A DNA stretch of 64,000 bases from Halomonas campaniensis (GTDB taxonomy: Bacteria > Pseudomonadota > Gammaproteobacteria > Pseudomonadales > Halomonadaceae), in assembly GCF_014193375.1 (NCBI RefSeq), contig NZ_JACHZF010000010.1:62001-126000 (forward strand), given 5' to 3'. This document shows positions 10,487 to 19,245 of the stretch, piece after piece; the stretch's first letter is position 1, and each line of letters begins with the position of its first letter. A program made the position numbers and the translations under genes. Under the pieces are notes generated by a model. That model was given only the letters and a program-made list of their open reading frames with translations, ran no database searches and had not been told where the DNA came from.

Positions 10487-11428
10487 GTGCAAGCCATCAC
10501 CAAGCTGCGTATCGCCACGCGCAAGAGTCAACTGGCCATGTGGCAGGCCGAACATGTCCGCGACCGTCTCATGGCCGCCCACCCCGGGCTCGAGGTGGAG
10601 CTGGTGGCGATGTCCACCCGCGGCGACAAGATCCTCGACACGCCGCTGGCCAAGGTGGGAGGCAAGGGGCTGTTCGTGAAGGAGCTGGAGGAGGCGATGC
10701 TGGACGGCCGTGCCGATATCGCTGTGCACTCCATGAAGGACGTGCCGATGCACTTCCCCGAGGGGCTGGGGCTCTCGGTGATCCTCGAGGGCGCCGAGCC
10801 CACCGATGCCTTCGTCTCCAACCACTACGCCAGCCTGGACGAACTGCCCGAGGGTGCACGGATCGGCACCTCCAGCCTGCGCCGCGGCCTGCAGATGCAG
10901 GAGGCGCGCCCGGACCTGGAGGTGCTCAGCCTGCGCGGCAACGTGCAGACCCGGCTGGGCAAGCTCGATGCCGGCGAGTTCGACGCCATCCTGCTGGCCA
11001 CCTCCGGCCTGCGTCGCCTGGGCCTCGAGGACCGCATCGCCATGGAGCTGCCCGCCGAGGTGTGCCTGCCGGCCTGTGGCCAGGGCGCGCTGGGCATCGA
11101 GTGCCGGCTCCACGACCCCGAGCTGATCTCGCTGCTGACGCCGCTGGACGACCCGGCCACCGCCACCCGGGTGCGCGCCGAGCGCGCCATGAACACCCGC
11201 CTGGAGGGCGGCTGCCAGGTGCCGATCGGCGGCCACGCGGTGTTCGAGAACGACGGCCAGACCCTCTGGCTGCGGGCCCTGGTGGGCACTCCGGACGGCA
11301 CCCGGGTGCTGCGCGCCGAGGGGCGTGGCTCGATCCATGAGCCCGAGGCGCTGGGCATTCGGGTGGCCGAGGAGCTGCTCGACCAGGGGGCCGGCGAGAT
11401 CCTCGCCGAGGTGTACGGCGCCGGCTGA
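10487..11428 (+). CDS. hemC: porphobilinogen deaminase (hydroxymethylbilane synthase)
   Basis: 313 residues. Polymerises four porphobilinogens into hydroxymethylbilane. The start reads [21 protein letters not shown]; the dipyrromethane cofactor cysteine lies in [11 protein letters not shown] chose GTG at 10487 because GGGAG sits just upstream and the family begins here; a reading that starts 37 codons earlier covers non-conserved sequence. First gene of hemC-hemD-hemX-hemY. A TATGAT at 10382-10387 is a possible -10 element, but its -35 is poor. Confidence 0.95.
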   Translation: MQAITKLRIATRKSQLAMWQAEHVRDRLMAAHPGLEVELVAMSTRGDKILDTPLAKVGGKGLFVKELEEAMLDGRADIAVHSMKDVPMHFPEGLGLSVILEGAEPTDAFVSNHYASLDELPEGARIGTSSLRRGLQMQEARPDLEVLSLRGNVQTRLGKLDAGEFDAILLATSGLRRLGLEDRIAMELPAEVCLPACGQGALGIECRLHDPELISLLTPLDDPATATRVRAERAMNTRLEGGCQVPIGGHAVFENDGQTLWLRALVGTPDGTRVLRAEGRGSIHEPEALGIRVAEELLDQGAGEILAEVYGAG

Positions 11429-12225
11429 TGGGTTCCTCCCCGGTACTGGTCACCCGCCCCGGTCCGCGAGGCGAGCTCCTCGCCGCGGCGATCGAGGCCG
11501 CGGTCGGGGCGCCGGTGGCCCGCCTCGAGGCGCTGCGCCTCGAGGCGCTCGCCGAGACACCGGCGCAGCGCGCCGCCTGGCTCGACTTCGACCTCTTCCG
11601 GCGGGTGGTGGTGGTCAGCCCCTTCGCCGCCGAATGCCTCGCCGAGGCGCTGGACCGCTACTGGCCGCAGCTGCCGCTGGGCATCGACTACTACGCGGTG
11701 GGCGCCGCCACCGCGGCCACCCTGCATGAGCGGCTCGGGGTGCGCGTGCACGTGCCGCCGGCCGAGGCCGGCGAGGACACCAGCGAGGCGCTGCTGCGCC
11801 TGGTCTCCCTGCAGCGGCTGGCGGAGGAGAAGGTGCTGCTGGTGGCCGGCGAGGGTGGACGGACGCTGCTGGCCGAGACCCTCGCCGAGCGCGGCGCCCG
11901 GGTCACCCGCCTGGCGGTCTATCGCCGCACCCCCCTCGACCCTTCCCCGTCCCTCCAGGCCTGCCTGGCAGCGGGCGATTACCGCGCGCTGGTGGTCAGC
12001 AGCGGAGAAATTCTCGAACATCTGGCAAGATGGTGTGCAGATGCCGCCTTGAACCAACCGCTAATCGTTTCCAGTGCCCGGTTGGCTACACTGGCCGGCA
12101 AGCTGGGGTTTCGTGCCCCCGTCGTGGCGTCCGGTGCCACGCCGGCCGCGCTGGCGGCGTCGGTGGCCGACGCCTGTGACCCGCAGGAAGCCGATGTCGA
12201 CCAAGACGATCTCGAAAAGGGCTAG
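11428..12225 (+). CDS. hemD: uroporphyrinogen-III synthase
   Basis: 265 residues. Cyclises hydroxymethylbilane with inversion of ring D. The family is weakly conserved; the VLVTRPGPRGE start, the VVVVSPFAAE and YAVGAATAATL segments, and the VLLVAGEGGRTLL hinge fit HemD. Its ATG overlaps the hemC stop (TGATG). Position between hemC and hemX makes the call secure. Confidence 0.93.
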   Translation: MGSSPVLVTRPGPRGELLAAAIEAAVGAPVARLEALRLEALAETPAQRAAWLDFDLFRRVVVVSPFAAECLAEALDRYWPQLPLGIDYYAVGAATAATLHERLGVRVHVPPAEAGEDTSEALLRLVSLQRLAEEKVLLVAGEGGRTLLAETLAERGARVTRLAVYRRTPLDPSPSLQACLAAGDYRALVVSSGEILEHLARWCADAALNQPLIVSSARLATLAGKLGFRAPVVASGATPAALAASVADACDPQEADVDQDDLEKG

Positions 12226-12231
12226 CGACAG

Positions 12232-13785
12232 ATGAGCAAGCAACCACACGATCAGGACGAACAGCAGGCGCCCTCCGGCGCGCAATCGGCGACCTCGGGG
12301 GGCGGGGCCGGCAAGGGCGGCGCCTCGGGCCGGCGCCGCTCGCGTCGCTACGATAAGGGCGGCAACGCGACGGCCGCGGATTCCCCGTCGGCCGGCCAGG
12401 AGACGGCGCAGCCCGACAGGCCCGCCGCCACGGCACCGGCTGCCGGCCAGTCACCGAGCGCGGAGACCGCCGGCGCCAGGCCCGAGGAAAAGGCCGAGAA
12501 AAAGCCCGAGGCCACCAAGGCTGCCGCCGGCCCCGGGGGGACCGGCGATGCCAGGGGCGGCGCCGGCAAGGGCGATGACAAGGGGGCGGACAAGAGCGCT
12601 GACAAGCCGCCGGCGAAGCCCGCCGGCGCCGCCGGCAGCAAGTCCGACACCGCCAAGCCCGACACCGCCAAGTCCGACACCGCCAAGCCTGCGGCGTCGG
12701 CCTCGGGCGGCGGCCCCGCCCGGCCTGCCGCGCCGGCCGGCGGTGGTGATGGCAAGGGCAAGAGCGGCCTGGTGGCCATCGTGCTGGTGATCCTGCTGGC
12801 CATCGCCGCGGCGCTGTTCGGCTGGCAGGCCTGGCAGAAGCTCGATGCCCAGCAGGCGCGCATCGCCGAGCTGGAGTCCCGCACCGGCGAGCTGGCCAGC
12901 GCCGCCGACCTGGCCGGCCTGGAGGACCGTCTCGACGAGGGTGAGCGCGAGCGCGACGCCGCCCTGGAGGGGGCCATCCAGGCCCTGCAGGGCGAGTTCG
13001 CCGACTACCGCGGCGAGGTCAACGAGACCCTGGACCAGGTGCTGGCCGAGCTGGCCAGCGAGCAGGAGACCGACGAGCGCGACTGGCTCCACGCCGAGGC
13101 CGCCTACCTGCTGAGGCTGGCCAACCAGCGCCTGCAGCTGGAGCGCGATGTCCAGGGGGCCGCCGCCCTGCTGCGCACCGCCGACCAGCGCCTGCTCGAG
13201 GCCGACAACCCCGCCCTGGTGCCGGTACGCCGCGAGATCGCCAGCGAACTGGCCGCCCTGGACGCCGTGCCGCGGGTCGACCGCACCGGCCTGTGGCTGG
13301 CCCTCAACGCCCAGCAAGAGCAGATCGCCCGCCAGCCGCTTGCCCAGGAGATCGAGGAGATCACCGTGCGCGCCGGCATGGAGGAGGCGCCCACCGGCAC
13401 CTGGCAGCAGCAGCTGTCGCGCTTCGGCCAGGAGCTCAAGGAGCTGGTCACCATCCGCCATCATGACGCCGCGCTGGAGGCCCTGATTACGCCCGAGCAG
13501 GAGTCCTACCTGCGGCAGAGCGTGCGCCTGGTGCTGGAGCAGTCCCAGCTGGCGCTGCTCAAGGAGGAGCAGGCGCTCTTCGAGGCGAGCCTCGACAAGG
13601 CCCTGACCCTGATCAACGGCTACTACGATACCGACGCCTCCGGCGTGCAATCGGTGATCGGCCGGCTCGAGGCGCTGAAGGGCGAGGCGATTCGCCCCGA
13701 ACTGCCGGACATCAGCGGCTCCCAGCAGGCCCTGGCCACCTTCATCGAGCGCCGCTTCGAGTCGCGCCGGGGAGATGACGCATGA
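12232..13785 (+). CDS. hemX: HemX family membrane protein
   Basis: 517 residues, longer than E. coli HemX (about 390). Residues 1-175 are low-complexity Ala/Lys/Asp/Pro/Gly and presumably cytoplasmic. One membrane helix lies near 178-200 (LVAIVLVILLAIAAALF), followed by a periplasmic helical domain with coiled-coil character (AQQARIAELESRTGELAS). Although once called uroporphyrin-III methyltransferase, it lacks a methyltransferase fold; its role in heme synthesis is unclear. It starts six bases after hemD and overlaps hemY by four. Confidence 0.85.
   Translation: MSKQPHDQDEQQAPSGAQSATSGGGAGKGGASGRRRSRRYDKGGNATAADSPSAGQETAQPDRPAATAPAAGQSPSAETAGARPEEKAEKKPEATKAAAGPGGTGDARGGAGKGDDKGADKSADKPPAKPAGAAGSKSDTAKPDTAKSDTAKPAASASGGGPARPAAPAGGGDGKGKSGLVAIVLVILLAIAAALFGWQAWQKLDAQQARIAELESRTGELASAADLAGLEDRLDEGERERDAALEGAIQALQGEFADYRGEVNETLDQVLAELASEQETDERDWLHAEAAYLLRLANQRLQLERDVQGAAALLRTADQRLLEADNPALVPVRREIASELAALDAVPRVDRTGLWLALNAQQEQIARQPLAQEIEEITVRAGMEEAPTGTWQQQLSRFGQELKELVTIRHHDAALEALITPEQESYLRQSVRLVLEQSQLALLKEEQALFEASLDKALTLINGYYDTDASGVQSVIGRLEALKGEAIRPELPDISGSQQALATFIERRFESRRGDDA
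12643..12687. repeat. three tandem 15-bp repeats in hemX
   Basis: Three copies of YCCGACACCGCCAAG encode Ser/Pro-Asp-Thr-Ala-Lys units in the low-complexity cytoplasmic linker of HemX. Copies differ only in the first base. Confidence 0.85.
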
Positions 13786-15071
13786 GAAAGCTGATCCTGA
13801 TCGTCGTCCTGGGCCTGGCGCTCGGCGCGCTGTTCGGCCAGCTGATGATGTCCGTGCCCGGCTACTGGCTGGTGCGGGTCGGAGACACCTCGCTGCAGAC
13901 CTCCTTCTGGTTCGGCCTGGTGATCCTGCTGGCGGCCTTCCTGGTGCTGCACTTCGGGCTACGGGTGCTGATGCGCCTGACCCGCCCGGTCTCCCGCTTC
14001 AAGGTGTGGAACAGCCGTACCCGCAACCGCAACGCCATGAAGCGCACCGTGCGCGGCCTGGTGGCGCTGGCCGAGGGGCGCTGGAAGAAGGCCGAGAAGT
14101 CGCTGGTCAAGGCCGCCGACGACTCCAGCACGCCGCTGGTCAACTACCTCTCCGCGGCGCTGGCGGCCCACTACCAGGGCCGCTTCGACCAGGCCGACAC
14201 CCTGCTCAAGCGGGCCCACCTCAGCACCGAGGGGGCCGACACCGCGGTGGGCATGATGCAGGCCCAGCTGATGCTGGACCGCCAGCAGTACGAGGAGGCG
14301 CTGGCCATCCTCACCCGCCTCGACCGCCAGCTGCCCAACCACCCCCAGGTGCTCAAGCAGCTCAAGCAGGCCTACCTCAGCGTCAGCGACTGGGACGGCC
14401 TGCGCCACCTGATGCCGCGGCTGGGCGCCCAGCAGCTGATCGCCCCGGAGGAGCGTGAGCAGCTGGAGCAGCGCGCCTACCGCGAGCTGATTGTGCGCGA
14501 GGCCCGGGAGGGCGCCGACATCGAGAAGGTGCGCGGGCTGTGGGCCGACATGCCCGACCACCTGCGCGGCAACATCGACCTGATCGTGCTCTACGCCGAG
14601 GCGCTGGTGCGCGGCGGCCAGGAGCCCATCGCCGAGCGGCTGCTGCGCCACTCCCTCAAGGAGCACTGGGACAGCCGCCTGGTGCTGCGCTACGGGCTGC
14701 TCGACGTGGACGCCGGCCGCCAGCTGGTCACCGCCGAGAAGTGGCTGCAGGAGCGCCCCAACGACCCGGACCTGCTGCTCACCCTGGGCCGCCTGGCGCT
14801 GCGCAACGCCTACTGGGGCAAGGCCCAGGAGTACTTCGAGGCCAGCCAGCGTCAGCGTCCCAGCGGCGTGGTATGCGCCGAGCTGGCGCGGCTCTATGCC
14901 AACCTGGGCGAGCACAACAAGAGCCAGCTCTACTACCGCCACAGCGTCGAGCTGCTCGACAAGTCGCTGCCCTCCCTGCCCCAGCCCAGCGAGGACAAGG
15001 ACGTGCTGGCCGAAGGCAAGAAGAAGGGCGGCAGCAAGGAGGCCGAGGGCAAGGGCAAGGACAGGGCCTGA
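13782..15071 (+). CDS. hemY: HemY, inner-membrane TPR protein of heme biosynthesis
   Basis: 429 residues. Two N-terminal membrane helices (about 4-24 and 42-62), then the HemY signature around FKVWNSRTRNRNAMKRTVRGL, followed by tetratricopeptide-like helical repeats (for example WKKAEKSLVKAADDS and QYEEALAILTRLDRQLPNHP). It ends in a Lys/Gly/Glu tail. Not related to the Bacillus protoporphyrinogen oxidase of the same name. It probably organises late heme enzymes at the membrane. It overlaps hemX (ATGA) and is followed by a strong terminator. Confidence 0.92.
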   Translation: MRKLILIVVLGLALGALFGQLMMSVPGYWLVRVGDTSLQTSFWFGLVILLAAFLVLHFGLRVLMRLTRPVSRFKVWNSRTRNRNAMKRTVRGLVALAEGRWKKAEKSLVKAADDSSTPLVNYLSAALAAHYQGRFDQADTLLKRAHLSTEGADTAVGMMQAQLMLDRQQYEEALAILTRLDRQLPNHPQVLKQLKQAYLSVSDWDGLRHLMPRLGAQQLIAPEEREQLEQRAYRELIVREAREGADIEKVRGLWADMPDHLRGNIDLIVLYAEALVRGGQEPIAERLLRHSLKEHWDSRLVLRYGLLDVDAGRQLVTAEKWLQERPNDPDLLLTLGRLALRNAYWGKAQEYFEASQRQRPSGVVCAELARLYANLGEHNKSQLYYRHSVELLDKSLPSLPQPSEDKDVLAEGKKKGGSKEAEGKGKDRA

Positions 15072-15115
15072 CCCGCCCGCGGCCCCTGCCGCGGCCAGAC
15101 CAGCAACACCACCCG

Positions 15116-15137
15116 AGGGGGCGCTCAGGCGCCCCCT
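15116..15137 (+). terminator. terminator of the hem operon
   Basis: A perfect 9-bp GC-rich stem (AGGGGGCGC / GCGCCCCCT) with a TCAG loop lies 45 bases after the hemY stop. It is enclosed by a second complementary pair, CACCACCC / GGGTGGTG. The T tract is short (TTCTCGT). Confidence 0.75.
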
Positions 15138-15317
15138 TCTCGTGGGTGGTGCATCGGCGCCTGGTCGCCAAGGGGCCAGGCAAGCGCCACCGCTGCCGGC
15201 CAGGCATCGGGCGCGGGACTGGCCGGGTCGACAGGCGTGGCCCCCGACAGGACCCCGACAGGATGGGGCGAGCCAGGTTCACGGCGAGGGCGGCCGATAC
15301 GGTCACGGACACAGAAA

Positions 15318-15344
15318 GGCGGGGCTGCCGGTGGCAGCCCCGCC
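15318..15344 (-). terminator. terminator of the mechanosensitive channel gene
   Basis: A perfect 12-bp stem (GGCGGGGCTGCC and complement) with a 3-base loop, followed on the minus strand by TTTCTGT. It is 27 bases past the channel gene's stop. The stretch 15140-15315 between the two convergent terminators holds nothing I can recognise. Confidence 0.8.
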
Positions 15345-15370
15345 TTCGTCGGGGAGGAGAGCGCGGCGGC

Positions 15371-17686
15371 TCAGTCCTCGTCGAAGTCGCCCTTGAACTC
15401 GGGGTTGGGGCGGGAACGCGGATCCTCCTCGCCGGCCCGGCTGCTCTCGCCGGAGCGCGGCTGCCCGCCCGGGCGGCCGTCGATGTCGAAGGGCTGCTGC
15501 ATGACGCGCAGGTTGGCGGGCGGCGCCTCGCCCTCCTTGCCGACACCGAAGTAGAGGGTGGTGTGGGGGAAGGGGATCTCGATGCCGCGGGCGTCGAAGT
15601 GCAGCTTGACCAGGCGGTTGAAGGCCCGGCCGGTGGCCCACTGGGTGCCCGGGGTGGTCTTGATGCGCACCCGGATGTTCACCGAGCTGTCGGCCAGGGC
15701 GACCACGCCAGCCACCTCCAGCGGGGCGAGGATGTTCATCTTGTGCTCCTCGTCGCCGGCCAGCTCGTCGAAGGCCTCGCGCAGCGCCACGATGGCGTCG
15801 TCGATGCTCTCGCGGTAGGCGATGCCGTACTCGCCCACGTGGTAGCCGAACTCGCGCATGTAGTTGGAGACGGTGTCCACGCTGGAGAAGGGTACGATGT
15901 GGTAGGTGCCGTTGAGGTCGCGGATGCCCACCGAGCGGATGCTGAGCCGCTCCGCGGTGCCGGTGATGCCGCCCACCGTGACCACGTCGCCGGTGTTCAT
16001 GGCGTTCTCCACCTGGATGAAGATGCCGGTGATGATGTCCTGGACCAGCTTCTGGGCGCCGAAGCCGATGGCCAGGCCCAGCACGCCGGCACCGGCGATC
16101 AGCGGGCCGATGTTGATGCCGATCTCGGCCAGCACGATCATCGCCGTCATGGTGATCAGGGCGATGGCCAGGGCGTTGCGGAACAGCGTCAGCAGGGTCT
16201 TGGCGCGGGCGTCGGGCTCGCCCTTGCCCGTCTCGGGATTGAGCTTGTGCTCGATCAGGCTGGCCAGGCCGAGCCAGGCGCCGATGGCGATCACCAGGAT
16301 CATCGCCACGCTGACCACCTTGCCGACCAGGCCGCGGCCCGCCTCGGAGGCGTACCAGCCCGCCAGGTCGAAGGCGCCCCAGGCGCTGAGCACCACCATC
16401 ACCACCACGATCAGGATCAGGGTGCGGATGACCCGCAGGGCGTTGGGCACGTAGCTGTTGAGGCGGGGCTCCAGCAGCGGCAGCTTGCGACGCAGCTCCT
16501 CGGAGAGGGTGATGCGCCGGCCGATGGTCTGGGTCAGCAGGCTGGAGACCAGCATCCCGACCACCACCGCGGCGATGGTCCTGAGGGTGGCGAAGAGCAC
16601 GAAGGGCAGGGCATCCACCGGGCGGGTCAGGGTCACCACCAGCACCATCACGAAGTAGGCCAGGGCGAACAGGTGCCAGGTGCGGGCGAAGAGCTGCAGG
16701 CTCACCCGAGTGGCGGCCATGGTGGCGCGGTCGGCCTTCTCGTTGAGGGCATCGCGCAGCCGCTGGCGGTTCTTCATCACCACCGCCACGGCGTAGACGA
16801 AGGCGCCGAACATGATCAGGGTGCCGACCCCCTGGCCCAGGGCCGGGGCGATGTAGACGTTGATCAGCGGCACCACCACCATCAGGCCGTAGCCCACCAG
16901 GCCGATCAGCCGGGCGATCCAGCGGTTCCAGTAGGAGGCCTCGTCCGCCGTGATCGGCAGCAGGCGCAGCCCCTCGTAGCGCGACGAGAAGAGCACCCGC
17001 AGCGCCGCCTTGAGCAGCTCGATGACCAGGAAGGCGTTGAGGAACAGCGAGGCGCGGGTGGAGAGCTCGCCGGTCTCGCCGATGGCGAAGGTGGCGACCA
17101 GGTTGCCGCCCACGTAGGCCAGCGCCACGACGAGCACGTCCACCAGGGCGGCCAGGGCCACGCAGATCACCAGGCGCAGCACGGGGGTCAGGCCGGCGCC
17201 GTTCAGCGACCACTGGCTGATCCCGGTGAACAGCGGCTTGGCCAGGCGACGGAAGGCCAGGAACAGCACCAGGGTGGCCAGGATCACCAGGCCCAGGTTG
17301 ATGGTCGCGCTGGTGAAGGCCGCCGTGTCGAAGGTGCTGTCCTCCAGGCCGCCGGTGAACAGGTCGCCGACCGCCTCCACGGCGCTGCCGAACTGTCCGC
17401 CGATGTCGCTGGCGATGCGGCTGGTCAGTTCGGCCAGCTGGCGGGGCAGCGAGGGCGAGGCGGCCGCCTCCTCGGGCGCCGCCTCGGCGGCCGGAGCATC
17501 GGCCATCCCGCGCAGCTGGTCGATCAGCTGCTGGCGCGTCTCCTCGTTCTCGAGCAGGTCGGCCAGGGTGGAGTGGGCAGGCGCGTCGCCGCCTTGGGCC
17601 TGCTGGGCCTGGGCCGGTGCCGCGATCGCCATCAGGGCGATCAGCAGCCAGCCGACCAGCAGGGGTAGGGCTCGCTTGGAATTCAC
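15371..17686 (-). CDS. large MscS-family mechanosensitive channel (YbiO-like)
   Basis: 771 residues. Signal peptide about 1-28 (ending AQA), a periplasmic Gln/Ala/Glu-rich stretch, then about ten hydrophobic segments. The conserved MscS pore and beta domain lie around residues 540-640: GLAIGFGAQKLVQDIITGIF followed by a VENAMNTGDVVTVGGITGTAERL segment. Size and layout resemble E. coli YbiO, which opens on hypo-osmotic shock to let solutes out, an obvious need for a halophile. The C-terminal tail is hydrophilic and disordered. Single-gene unit with its own terminator. Confidence 0.88.
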   Translation of the reverse strand: MNSKRALPLLVGWLLIALMAIAAPAQAQQAQGGDAPAHSTLADLLENEETRQQLIDQLRGMADAPAAEAAPEEAAASPSLPRQLAELTSRIASDIGGQFGSAVEAVGDLFTGGLEDSTFDTAAFTSATINLGLVILATLVLFLAFRRLAKPLFTGISQWSLNGAGLTPVLRLVICVALAALVDVLVVALAYVGGNLVATFAIGETGELSTRASLFLNAFLVIELLKAALRVLFSSRYEGLRLLPITADEASYWNRWIARLIGLVGYGLMVVVPLINVYIAPALGQGVGTLIMFGAFVYAVAVVMKNRQRLRDALNEKADRATMAATRVSLQLFARTWHLFALAYFVMVLVVTLTRPVDALPFVLFATLRTIAAVVVGMLVSSLLTQTIGRRITLSEELRRKLPLLEPRLNSYVPNALRVIRTLILIVVVMVVLSAWGAFDLAGWYASEAGRGLVGKVVSVAMILVIAIGAWLGLASLIEHKLNPETGKGEPDARAKTLLTLFRNALAIALITMTAMIVLAEIGINIGPLIAGAGVLGLAIGFGAQKLVQDIITGIFIQVENAMNTGDVVTVGGITGTAERLSIRSVGIRDLNGTYHIVPFSSVDTVSNYMREFGYHVGEYGIAYRESIDDAIVALREAFDELAGDEEHKMNILAPLEVAGVVALADSSVNIRVRIKTTPGTQWATGRAFNRLVKLHFDARGIEIPFPHTTLYFGVGKEGEAPPANLRVMQQPFDIDGRPGGQPRSGESSRAGEEDPRSRPNPEFKGDFDED

Positions 17687-17795
17687 GCGGTGACCTCCGT
17701 CTCTTGGCGTGTGGGCGATGATGTCGGGTCATGATACGGACTTTGCCGCACCACCACGACCCGCGGGCCTGTTGCGGCATAACCGTATACAGGAA

Positions 17796-17825
17796 TTGTA
17801 CATGAAGAGCCTTGTGTGCCATATT
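17796..17825 (+). promoter_or_regulatory. candidate sigma-70 promoter ahead of the crcB pair
   Basis: TTGTAC at 17796-17801 and CATATT at 17820-17825, spacer 18. Each hexamer has four of six consensus bases. Transcription from it would run into the terminator at 17888-17912. By-eye call. Confidence 0.4.
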
Positions 17826-17831
17826 TGCCGA

Positions 17832-17913
17832 AGTCCGGCGAACACGGCACCCTGCCCGCCGGCCTGGCAAGCATGCGATACTCTTCCGCCACCCCTCGGG
17901 GTGGCCTTTTTTG
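17832..17913 (+). ncRNA. possible small RNA or terminated leader upstream of crcB
   Basis: No coding region is visible on this strand between the mscS promoter region and crcB, yet a textbook terminator sits here. A transcript from the promoter at 17796 would be about 80 nt, with a first hairpin (CCGGCG near 17833 / CGCCGG near 17857) and a terminal hairpin plus U run. It could be a small RNA or an attenuated leader of crcB, 56 bases before the gene. I looked for the fluoride-riboswitch signature and did not find it. Confidence 0.35.
17888..17912 (+). terminator. strong Rho-independent terminator before crcB
   Basis: GCCACCCC / GGGGTGGC stem closing on a very small loop, immediately followed by CTTTTTTG. 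It lies upstream, not downstream, of the crcB genes and has no gene in front of it on the plus strand. Confidence 0.8.
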
Positions 17914-17968
17914 TTGGGTGGCGCCCTTTATCGGGTGGTGGAAGCGGGACGGCAGACAGGAGCCGGGA

Positions 17969-18358
17969 ATGGAGCTGGAGGCAACGGGGCTGCTGCTGGT
18001 GGCGATCGGCGGGGCGCTGGGCGGCATGGCCCGGCTGGCCGTGGGCGATGCCGTGGCCCGAGGTCTCGGCTCGGCCTTTCCCTGGGGGACCCTGGTGGTC
18101 AACCTCTCCGGCGCCCTGGCCATGGGCGGGCTGGTTGGCGCCCTGGGCCTGCCCGTCGACATGCCGGGTCTTTCCTGGCAGCTACTGGCCATCGGCCTGC
18201 TGGGGGGCTACACCACGGTGTCGTCGTTCAGCCTGCAGACCCTCACCCTCTGGCAGCAGCGTCGCCCCCTGGCCGCCCTGGCCAATGTCGCCGTGACCCT
18301 GGTGGCCGGCCTGCTGGCCCTGCTGCTCGGCTGGTGGCTGGCGGGAGGCGCGACATGA
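17969..18358 (+). CDS. crcB: fluoride channel subunit CrcB/Fluc, first of a pair
   Basis: 129 residues with four hydrophobic segments. Fluc motifs: GGALGGMARL (N-terminal), the TLVVNLSGA asparagine segment, and GGYTTVSSFS. The usual TTFSxF phenylalanine box reads TTVSSF here, so the first Phe is replaced by Val. Family knowledge: small dual-topology dimers that export fluoride; paired genes usually make heterodimers. ATG at 17969 has AGGAG upstream; a 51-codon longer reading covers the terminator region. The stop overlaps the second crcB (ATGA). Confidence 0.9.
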   Translation: MELEATGLLLVAIGGALGGMARLAVGDAVARGLGSAFPWGTLVVNLSGALAMGGLVGALGLPVDMPGLSWQLLAIGLLGGYTTVSSFSLQTLTLWQQRRPLAALANVAVTLVAGLLALLLGWWLAGGAT

Positions 18359-18753
18359 TCGGCTGGCGCGCCTACGCCGCCGTGGGGCTGGGCAGCGCCC
18401 TGGGCACTACCCTGCGCTACCAGCTCAGCCTGGCGCTGCTGGCCCTGCCGGTTCCGCTCTTTCCCTGGGCCACCCTGGCGGTGAACATCCTGGGCGCCTG
18501 GCTGATCGCGGCCTTTGCGGCCTTGGCCGCCGGTCGTGCCCACGGGCGGGTCGCCCGCTGGCAGCCCTTCCTGGTGGCCGGCTTCTGCGGCGGCTTCACC
18601 ACCTTCTCGCTGTTCGGGCTCGAGACCCTGCAGCTCGTGCTGCTCGGCCATCCCTGGCGGGCGGCCGTCTACGTGCTGGTCAGCGTGGCGCTGTGGCTGG
18701 CCGCGGCCTGGCATGGCCACGGCGTGGGCCGGCGGGTCGCCGCCACGGGCTGA
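18355..18753 (+). CDS. crcB: fluoride channel subunit CrcB/Fluc, second of a pair
   Basis: 132 residues, four hydrophobic segments. Motifs: GSALGTTLRYQ, TLAVNILGAWL and GFCGGFTTFSLF, with the phenylalanine box intact. It overlaps the first crcB by four bases, so both subunits are made together, as expected for a heterodimeric channel with opposite fixed topologies. It converges on mgsA with a gap of only nine bases and no terminator between them. Confidence 0.92.
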   Translation: MIGWRAYAAVGLGSALGTTLRYQLSLALLALPVPLFPWATLAVNILGAWLIAAFAALAAGRAHGRVARWQPFLVAGFCGGFTTFSLFGLETLQLVLLGHPWRAAVYVLVSVALWLAAAWHGHGVGRRVAATG

Positions 18754-18762
18754 GGGCGGCGC

Positions 18763-19242
18763 TCAGTCGCCGGCCCGTGCCTGGACCCAGGCCCCGGCAT
18801 CGGGAATGGCCATCTCGTAGGCCTGGTCCAGCCACGGCGAGCTGATCAGGAAGTCGGCGCTCGCCGCGTTGCAGGCCACCGGCACGTTCCACAGCGCGGC
18901 CAGGCGCAGCAGCGCCTTGACGTCGGGGTCGTGGGGCTGGGGCGCGAAGGGGTCCCAGAAGAAGATCAGCAGGTCGAGCCGCTGCTCGGAGATCAGGGCG
19001 CCGATCTGCTGGTCGCCCCCCAGGGGGCCGCTCATCAGCCCCTGGACCGGCAGCGACAGCGCCCTGGCCACGCGGCTGGCGGTGGTGCCGGTGCCGGTCA
19101 GCTCGTGACGGGCCAGGGTGTCCCGCCAGGTGGCGGCCCACTCCAGCAGCTCTTCCTTCTTGCCGTCGTGGGCGATCAGCGCGATGCGCTTGCGTGCCGG
19201 CAGGGTGCGGCGCACGGTGCGCCGCGGGCGAGTCTCGGTCAT
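18763..19242 (-). CDS. mgsA: methylglyoxal synthase
   Basis: 159 residues. Converts dihydroxyacetone phosphate to methylglyoxal and phosphate, a bypass that frees phosphate when glycolysis is blocked. Family residues seen: His in IALIAHDGKK, the GTGTTASRV phosphate site, GPLGGDQQIGALI with the catalytic Asp, and FFWDPFAPQPHDPDVKAL. It begins three bases after the pyk stop and so is likely cotranscribed with pyruvate kinase. The N-terminal 18 residues are Arg/Thr-rich and not conserved. Confidence 0.94.
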   Translation of the reverse strand: MTETRPRRTVRRTLPARKRIALIAHDGKKEELLEWAATWRDTLARHELTGTGTTASRVARALSLPVQGLMSGPLGGDQQIGALISEQRLDLLIFFWDPFAPQPHDPDVKALLRLAALWNVPVACNAASADFLISSPWLDQAYEMAIPDAGAWVQARAGD

Positions 19243-19245
19243 TTC

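Noticed and set aside
12643..12687. CRISPR-like repeats
   Set aside because: Direct 15-bp repeats without spacers, in frame inside hemX; simple coding repeats.
14540..17668. 1042-codon plus-strand open frame across hemY and the antisense of the MscS channel
   Set aside because: Low-complexity Gly/His/Gln composition with no recognisable domain. It is a shadow frame in GC-rich DNA; hemY and the channel both have clear families and terminators.
17700..17969. Fluoride riboswitch before crcB
   Set aside because: I searched for the GGCGATG ... CTGATG aptamer pattern and its pairing. GGGCGATG occurs near 17713, but the required complement and downstream block are missing.
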